A stretch of 64,000 nt of DNA from NCBI GenBank assembly GCA_030998015.1, contig JARWMV010000234.1, positions 1,302,001 through 1,366,000 on the forward strand, in the 5' to 3' direction. Of this stretch, positions 57,850-64,000 are shown piece by piece. The stretch comes from Ceratorhiza oryzae-sativae (Eukaryota > Basidiomycota > Agaricomycetes > Cantharellales > Ceratobasidiaceae). The notes under the pieces are model-generated. The model made no database searches and had not been told where the DNA came from. It saw only the letters and a program-made list of their open reading frames with translations. A program made the translations under genes and the position numbers. Position 1 is the first letter of the stretch. The number at the start of each line of letters is the position of its first letter.

Positions 57850-58431
57850 TTAAAATAATCCAATGGCAGTTGGCAAAATACAGCGCACCACAAGCTTCTT
57901 CATCTCTCCTCGCACACGCTGAACATCCTCTTTCCCAGCAGTACTATCCGCCAAAGCTTTCAAGTCTTTCTCTACTTCTTCAATTCGGCGCACGTGGGAA
58001 GAAACCTAGCGATGGACGTGCACCAAGATTATGAATCAATTGATGCCGGATATTTGCTTGACATACTTTGCGGGTGCTGGCCTGCAGCTCTTCCACGCTG
58101 ATTTGAAGTTGGGCGGATGCTGCTTGATACTCCTCCAAGAGATGGTATGAGGCATAGGTCGAAGCAAGAGAGAACCCAAGCAAAAACCCAAAGATTCTGT
58201 TGTTCGAATAGATTACAAACTATATTAGTTCGCATAGCTCGATGTCTTCGATGAACATTGCATGACACACCCTCCGCGTAGACCCCCTATCGGCCGCTTG
58301 ACTTTGACCGGGGCGACCTCGACGCCTGCTGGTAGTGTGCCAGCTGTCTCGGCAAATCGAGGGGAGCACGTAGTGAAAGAACGACGGCTAGAGTGGCCAA
58401 GCGTGCGTTGCAGGCAAGCCCTAGCGATCAT
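57850..58431 (-). CDS. Small probable mitochondrial membrane protein (148 aa)
   Basis: Exons on the minus strand: 58271-58431, 58067-58196 and 57850-58005, joined in frame. The N-terminus is Arg/Ser-rich and free of acids at first (MIARACLQRTLGHSSRRSFT), like a mitochondrial presequence. A single hydrophobic stretch follows at about residues 52-72 (GGLRGGIFGFLLGFSLAST), then a coiled-coil-like helix with acidic and basic heptads (LEEYQAASAQLQISVEELQA ... RRIEEVEKDLKALAD). No named family is claimed; the layout is that of single-pass inner-membrane proteins. It diverges from no close neighbour; RTT109 ends 171 bp to the right on the same strand. Confidence 0.75.
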
Positions 58432-58602
58432 GGTTGATTTTGAATGAGTTGTGGTTAGTTGATGGATAGGGTGATGCCCTCGATGCCTAGGCATCGCCCA
58501 TGTGAATCTGCTTCTCCAACAGGGTTCTCAAGACTTATCGTAAGCGCCTCACTTAGCACCTGGCAAAGCTCATGCATGTACATTCAATCGAGGGTATCTA
58601 CA

Positions 58603-60396
58603 TCAACGACGAGTTTTCCGTTTTACCTGGAGAACATTCACTTGTTGAGGTTGGGGTGGTACAGTCTCTCGCGGCACCAGTGGTGGATTGTTGACGTTGA
58701 TCGTTTTGAAGATACAATTTTGGTAGAATGAGGTATCCGAAGGGCCTTTTGTGACATCTTGTTCGGGATTCAGCGATGCACCATCGCACAGAGTACGAAT
58801 AGTCGATTCCAACATTTGAGTTGACCGCACTGCTTTTTCGGTTGTTGAAAATGCATGATTCATCAGCGTCTGAGTGATGCGCGTGTGCGTATGAAATGGT
58901 ATATATTCTTTGGCCGGTTTAGTATCTGAGGGTTTCGGACAGGCACCACGGCTCTCAAACGCCGCAACGAAAAAGGCTGTTATTGCGCCGAGAGCACATT
59001 CTTGTCGAAATCCCATGCGTTCCCAAAATTCTTGAACCGAGACTGCCTCGAGAGCTTGACGTCCTCGACGAACTAGGTCAGGTTCCGTGTACGCAGTACT
59101 TTTGCTGGACCCTAGTGCAGCAGAAGGGCGTGCGGGAGAATATTTCTGCTCGATAGTAGACTCTACGCTTGTTGCCACTGACGTATTATCAGGCAAAGAT
59201 GAGGGGGTTGTAGTAGAATGACCACCAGTCTCTTCGGGGCTATCTCCGCGCTTCCCGCCCTCGTGAGCGACTACCCTCTCAGACAAAGCCTCAGAGTGAG
59301 TTTCTTCGCCGACCCGTCGACGTTTCTTAAGCGGTGAATTTGTGGGCGATTCCGGAGAAGTGGAAGGGAGGGGAATAATGTCGATAGATGAAGAAACGTT
59401 ACGACTCCGGGGGCTAACCGGTTTAGGCGGAGGGGGAGGTACATCATGCTCAGATGTTGTGCTGGCTATTTCGCCCATGAAACGTGCCTTCGGGTCATCT
59501 GGAAATATGGGTATGATGTGTGCGATAGACATAGGCCGCAAGGATTCGGCCGAAGGGGGTGTGGAATCTAAACATTTCCCCAAAAGCGGGAACACAACAC
59601 TCGGGTCATCATATGGGTGTCCGTACTTCCAAGGTAGCTCGCTGGATTGCGCCATTTTGAAGCTCGAACCTGATGACAACGTGTGGTAGGCTTCCAGCTC
59701 CGTGAATCCCGGTAGAATATACCATAACTTTGTGCCTTCAAAACCTGGCAGTGGTGGCACAAGCTCTTAGAATAAAATAGCCGAACCCCTCTCCCAACAG
59801 AAGTACTCACCTGATTGGTTTTGGTGTGAGCTTGCAACGTCGCGAGCAACATCCCCAAAGAGACTCCACCACCACCGAACGAGTCCTGCATCGCCTAACA
59901 CATGTTTCGCTTTCCACAGTGACGAGTCCGGAAATAGGTATTGGGACTGCGCGCGAGCGAACAAATGCACCCATACTCGCTGCCCGCATTCTAGAGGTCG
60001 CGTGTCTGACCGAGTGTAATAGTCTATCGTCGCGCGCACGAGTGTCCTAGCTGGAGATGGAGCAACCTGAGAAAACCCAGTGGTATCCACTTTTCCTATG
60101 TAGAGAATAGAAGAAGAAGTTCCCGGAAAGAGGTATAGAGTAGCCTCTAATGCTGCGACGAAAATACGTGGCGCGTTTGTTGAATCGTTTGTTTCTGACG
60201 AGCCTTGAGTAGGAGTCTCGGCAACAAGCAGCAGAATGTTTTGGGAGTTAATTTTTTGATTTCTTTCAAGCCTTGAATAAGGAAATAACTCAAATTCTCG
60301 TTGTGGAGAGGAGATTAAGGCATGGAGGGTCAGAGTACGCGATCCAGGAAGTTTTCCTAGTTCAGAAGCAACAAAGTCTCTAAGAGTGGAAGACAT
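58603..60396 (-). CDS. RTT109: Rtt109-type histone H3 acetyltransferase (582 aa)
   Basis: Two exons, 59811-60396 and 58603-59765, joined in frame by a 45-nt intron. Family landmarks in order: TLRDFVASELGKLPGSRTLTLH, FPYSRLERNQKI, ILLLVAE, FVAALEATLYLFPGTSSSIL, YIGKVDTTGFS, ARTLVRATIDYYTRSDTRPL, VHLFARAQSQYLFPDSS, WWWSLFGDVA, LWYILPGFTELEAYHTL, KYGHPYDD and HIIPIFPDDPKARFMGEIA. The DDPKARF stretch carries the paired Asp residues near the active site and the autoacetylated Lys known from yeast. Rtt109 acetylates H3 Lys56 (with Asf1 or Vps75) on newly made histones during replication. The C-terminal 300 residues after KARFMGEI are Ser/Pro-rich with a basic LKKRRRVG motif and a distinct helical block (SVQEFWERMGFRQECALGAI) that I do not recognise. 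Confidence 0.92.
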
Positions 60397-60986
60397 AAGT
60401 TTCTGTGCAGAAATTCCAATCAATTCAACTCGATAGGAAAGTCGGCAAAACAAGCTATCAAAAACAACTGGAGGAAACAACGCTGGCGCCTGCTGCCTAT
60501 AGCCAACCCAAGATACACATAACCAAACAAACAAGCTATCTCTTACCTTTTCGAACGTTCAGCACACCCATTGTTGGTATATGCCGCAAGGCACGCCCAC
60601 TGCGCAAGAATTAACAGATAAAATACTCTAATATCGCCTTTATCATTGCAAATGTGAAAGGCCCCCAAGTTGTGGCGGACAACCAAGGGTTATGCCAGCA
60701 ACGTGCATACAACCGGTAGCCTCAACCAAACTCATGGAACACCCCAGAGAGTCCTTGAAGATTAACTTAGAGGTGCGATTTATGAATAATCAAGCGTACA
60801 GCGTGAAATGCCTGCGTCAAATGTACAGGACTTCGGTACTTATGGCTTGCCGCTCACAAGAAACCATGACCTGATGCACGTAACTCAATTGAAAAGCAAC
60901 AAAATATACAAGGCAAATGCACGGAAAAGACAATGAAGCGCAAGAGACCCGAATGATCTAACAGCAAGAAAATGTAATTTATACTC
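60397..60986. other. RTT109 promoter and 3' side of the secreted protein
   Basis: Both neighbours read leftward. No gene seen in about 590 bp. Confidence 0.55.
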
Positions 60987-62466
60987 TTATGAGGTAGCGG
61001 CATTAGCTTGCTTGATACACTCGGCTTGTTGCTAGATTTACGACATGGTAAGTCGTAAGACTTGCGAGTGAATAAGAAAGAATACTCACAGCATTGCAGT
61101 CGCTGACAGTAAAGGTCTTCGACTGGCCGGCGGCGTTGCTCGCATTTGCGCACTGGTTGTTCTGGACGTCGCAGGAGCGAACAATTGCATTCCTGAGGTT
61201 ATTGAAGCTACTGTTGCCTTCAACCACAAACTGGCTACCGCTGGCTGTTACCGCTGGGGCCGTAACGCCACCAAGCGAGCCGGAGAATGACTGGAGATTT
61301 CCTCCGGAGCCTCCAGAGCCTCCACTGTTCCAGCATTTCATATTAGAGCCCGTTGTTTTAGGGGGGATCGAGAGGAACTCACTTAGACGCGGGTGTGGAC
61401 ACAGCAGGAGGGGCTGAAGTCGACGTAGACGACGGTTCAGCAGAAGAAATTTCAGGTATGGACGTCGTGGTGGTTTCGGCGGCCTGCGTGCTCGTAGTGG
61501 TTGCAACGTCCGTTGCCGTAGGAGAGGCCGCGGGAGCAGTTACAGTTATAGTCACTGGAACAGCCGTGCAGTCGGTACCAGTGTTGGGATTACCAAGGTT
61601 GCCTGTGCCAGTGTTGCCTCCAGCAGACACACCGCTTACGGCAGCATTGATCTCAGCTTCCGTTGCGTCGAAGACGATCAAATTCTGAGAGATGATACAA
61701 CCCTTCGCATCGTTCGCGTCGCTACAGAGACGCGGTTTGAGAAACTGATCTAGAAGTTCACAAGAGATCAACTCACTCGCAACTGTTACCCTTCCCGGTT
61801 GGATCACCAATATTGCCGGGTTGGAAAGTACCGGTCTGGAGCGCATCCATAGGATTACCGCCGATGGCGGCGATCTGCCTGGCAAGCTCCAAAACGATAG
61901 CCTTGTTAGTTGCAGCGGCTCCAGCGGAAGCGGGGTCTTGGTGTTGGGTGAGCGCCGCGATCGGTGGGTTGACAGGCTTAAAGGATGTGCAAATAACCGA
62001 CTTCAAGCCAACTGAGCCGGTGTTACGCTCGAGAGCACGGAATTGGAGAGCAGCAGTCATGCCAGCGATATCGTTATTTTTCTTGGCGTTTGTAAAAGCT
62101 CGATCGGCTGTGGCAGTTTGCAAGCAGTCGGGGTCCTATACAGGATCGAATAAGACGAGAGGATACATGAGAAGGGTATATGCTTACTTCGATGTTGCCT
62201 TTACCCTTCGAAGCAGCTGCATTTCCAAGAAGCCCGAATACAGCGTCCTGAATGTTGTCTGGATTGTCGAGCTTCAAAGCGACGTTAGTGGCACGGAGAA
62301 TTGCTTCGTGCGAGTGTTCTATCATAACAGTTAAGCATGAAATACTGAGAGGCCCTCCAAAGCGGCTCTTACCTTGAGGCACCTCTCGCGTGCGGAGAAT
62401 TGGGAGAGCGGAGCATCCGGAAACAAGGTAGATAGCGAGAAGAGCAAGGCTGCGGGTGTACATCAT
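60987..62466 (-). CDS. Secreted Ser/Thr-rich protein (400 aa)
   Basis: Exons on the minus strand: 62373-62466, 62188-62318, 61777-62135, 61383-61721, 61090-61324 and 60987-61031, joined in frame. A signal peptide (MMYTRSLALLAIYLVSGCSA) is followed by an Ala-rich helical region (EHSHEAILRATNVALKLDNP) and a block DPDCLQTATADRAFTNAKK ... NPMDALQTGTFQPGNIGDPTG. A Thr/Ser/Pro linker suited to O-glycosylation (residues about 245-300) comes next, then a C-terminal Cys-containing module (FVVEGNSSFNNLRNAIVRSC ... CANASNAAG ... CNAQQAECIKQANA). The layout matches an extracellular protein family widespread in Agaricomycetes with no assigned activity. Confidence 0.82.
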
Positions 62467-63382
62467 GTCGATTACGCAAAGAGAGGCAGATGTCGAGTAA
62501 TTTTGTTGGTAGAAAGAAAGTGAAAAAGAAAGTTGCGCTGAAAAAGAAATGAAAGGTAAGTTGGACCAAGAACCTGTCTCGGATGAAGAAATAAAAAGAG
62601 TGCAAAGGTGAGGTTCTGGGGCGAGATCGACTGCCTTTTAAACTCGGTCTGGAAGAGATACGCAAGCGCGAGATCTGGAAGCAACTTTTCACGTATTTGG
62701 CCTCATTGTGAGCTTCAGCTGGTTTCCACGTCTGAATATCGTATCGTTGTCAAGCCAAATGTGCGTTTCTGAGCTTAGCACGCTTCCATGGCTGCCGCGT
62801 GCTGGTGGGACAAGGCAAATCACCCTGGGCATCAGAGTCAAAGTCGGTAATGTGGAGCTTAGGGATTCAAAACAATATTCGGCTAGGGTCTATCAAGGAA
62901 CGTCCTCTCGTCTTGCCAACAACGTAGCAACACGTGGTACGAACTAATTGTATCCAGGCGACGCAATCGTAAGCATGGACGCCCGAAATTGCTCCGTGTG
63001 GGCATTCGATCCCGCAAAAGGGACCGGAACATTTGGCGTTATCATAACTAGGGTTTTCTAACGAAATAGTGTCCCGCAAATAGCACGTAGTAACAAGGGC
63101 ATCATCCTCGATTTCTCGACTTCGCTAGCCGGCGAGCGTGCAGGAATGAGCATTTCTGAATCAAAGAATCCTGAGCATTTGTGGCACTCAGCCTCGGAAA
63201 AAGAAGTATAAAAACGTAGTAAAAACGCAACGCAGGAAACCATATCAAGGGCGATACGCACCATGGACGGATCGTACGCCCAGCAAAGCGGACAAACTGC
63301 CCCACACATAGGGATCTGCGATCAAGTCACCTGATGAGCACACAAGCATCAAGCCGTAACGTTCTTCCTGATACTCGAGCTC
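62467..63382. other. Divergent promoter region of the secreted protein and PTH2
   Basis: The genes read away from each other. A pyrimidine/purine-biased stretch (62500-62600) and a TTTAAAA element (about 62637-62643 on the minus strand) lie upstream of the secreted gene. Short frames at 63058-63309 have no recognisable domain. Confidence 0.4.
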
Positions 63383-64000
63383 ATGTCAACCCACTCACCA
63401 GGTATGTGTGCTCGTTCGAGAATAGCTCGATTTAAAATCAACCGGATCTTCTAGTCGCATTAGCCGTAGCGGTAGGGCTTGTTTCTGCGACTATCGGATA
63501 CTGGGTTGGAGTAGGCTCAAGCCTGAAGTACACAAACGTCACCCCACAACCTAGTCCTGCTGCTTCGACCAAAGAAGAAGAATCTGGTGATGAAAATGAA
63601 GGGGACGGGAATCTAGGGGATGTAAAAGCCGGGTTAATGGAGGAGTGTAAACTGGTCGGTGAATGTCATTCTAGTCGTTGTTTCAATCTACCCATGTCTT
63701 TCGACAGGTGCTTGTAGTTAGAACAGACCTGGGGATGTCTCCTGGGAAGATTGCTGCACAATGCGGGTGAGTTTGCTTGTGTGCTAGGTGTTGGTCTTCA
63801 CAGAGATCTGGCTTGTCAAGGCATGCGACTCTGGCTTGCTACAAGGCGCTATCGACCACGAATCCGGCATTGTTGAGGCACTGGGAGCGAATTGGCCAAG
63901 CCAAAATAGCGTTAAAATGTAATTCGGAAGATGAATTGCTATTACTGCAAGCAACAGCTCAAAGCCTCAATCTTTGCGCCAGGTCAATCCAAGACGCGTG
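63383..64000 (+). CDS. PTH2: Peptidyl-tRNA hydrolase 2, 5' part, cut by the right edge
   Basis: Exons 63383-63401, 63455-63654, 63708-63766 and 63821 to the edge. The N-terminus has a membrane span (VALAVAVGLVSATIGYWVGV), as in Pth2 proteins anchored to the mitochondrial outer membrane, then an acidic linker. The catalytic fold begins at CKLVLVVRTDLGMSPGKIAA with QCGHATLACYKAL, LRHWERIGQAKIALKC and LQATAQSLNLCARSIQDA, all family hallmarks including the conserved Lys, His and active-site Asp of RTD. Pth2 recycles peptidyl-tRNA dropped from ribosomes. The last part of the domain lies beyond the window. Donor GTCGGT after the second exon is non-consensus but the protein frame across it is clear. 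Confidence 0.93.

Noticed and set aside
8174..60396. A functional DNA-repair cluster (CMR1, FEN1, RTT109)
   Set aside because: The genes are tens of kilobases apart with unrelated genes between them and no shared promoter elements; chance proximity is enough.
1..64000. CRISPR arrays, bacterial operons, rRNA genes, integrated viral genes or a biosynthetic gene cluster
   Set aside because: No regularly spaced repeats, no prokaryotic gene arrangement, no rRNA-like or capsid/replicase sequence and no polyketide, peptide or terpene synthase were seen.

Overview
The window looks like nuclear DNA from a filamentous basidiomycete, most likely an Agaricomycete of the Rhizoctonia/Ceratobasidiaceae type. 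The genes are rich in short introns (about 48-80 nt) with GTRNGT donors. They lie close together on both strands, and several families are characteristic of fungi (Rtt109, Cmr1, Nbl1/Borealin, the UPF0390 family, Agaricomycete small secreted proteins). No bacterial operon, CRISPR array, rRNA or convincing tRNA was seen. The organism call is an inference from gene content and intron style.

Layout. 0-8 kb: the 5' end of an unknown gene, two paralogous zinc-finger factors (2282-3742 and 6626-7522, both minus), and between them two tandem genes for the small activating subunit of serine palmitoyltransferase. 8-21 kb: CMR1 (minus), ESS2 (plus), a large Ser/Thr kinase with a long tail (minus) and a multi-spanning membrane protein (minus). 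21-29.7 kb: a gene-poor stretch with a frame-broken alpha/beta-hydrolase-like gene, a UPF0390 gene and a complete 1.6-kb Tc1/mariner element with a TA target duplication. 29.7-40 kb: a giant coiled-coil nuclear-basket protein (TPR/Mlp1 type) and an Nha1-type Na+/H+ antiporter, both minus. 40.8-43.2 kb: FEN1 with a large acidic insert. 43-46 kb: no gene recognised. 46-64 kb: a CENP-B-type DNA-binding protein, an omega-like glutathione transferase and Borealin sharing a promoter region, a two-copy secreted protein, a Lys/Pro-rich unknown protein, a small probable mitochondrial membrane protein, RTT109, a Ser/Thr-rich secreted protein and the 5' part of PTH2 running off the right edge.

Exon models were built by hand and kept when splice sites, reading phase and family alignment agreed. 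For FEN1, the CENP-B protein, Borealin, the two-copy secreted protein, the Lys/Pro-rich protein, the small mitochondrial protein, RTT109, the Ser/Thr-rich secreted protein, the two SPT subunits and UPF0390, the model gives an uninterrupted frame. By contrast CMR1, ESS2, the kinase, the membrane protein and the hydrolase (8-24 kb) carry repeated one-base frame breaks, many at homopolymers. That looks more like uneven base accuracy than like five dead neighbours.

Functionally the window holds several chromosome-maintenance genes (CMR1, FEN1, RTT109, Borealin, TPR), but they are interleaved with unrelated genes and there is no sign of shared regulation. The most interesting structures are: the secreted protein that seems to be two tandem genes fused through a lost stop codon, with a relic signal peptide in the middle; the SPT small-subunit pair, one copy of which needs a 6-nt microexon; the acidic insert in FEN1; four GC-AG introns supported by homology; and the nested inverted repeats at each end of the transposon.
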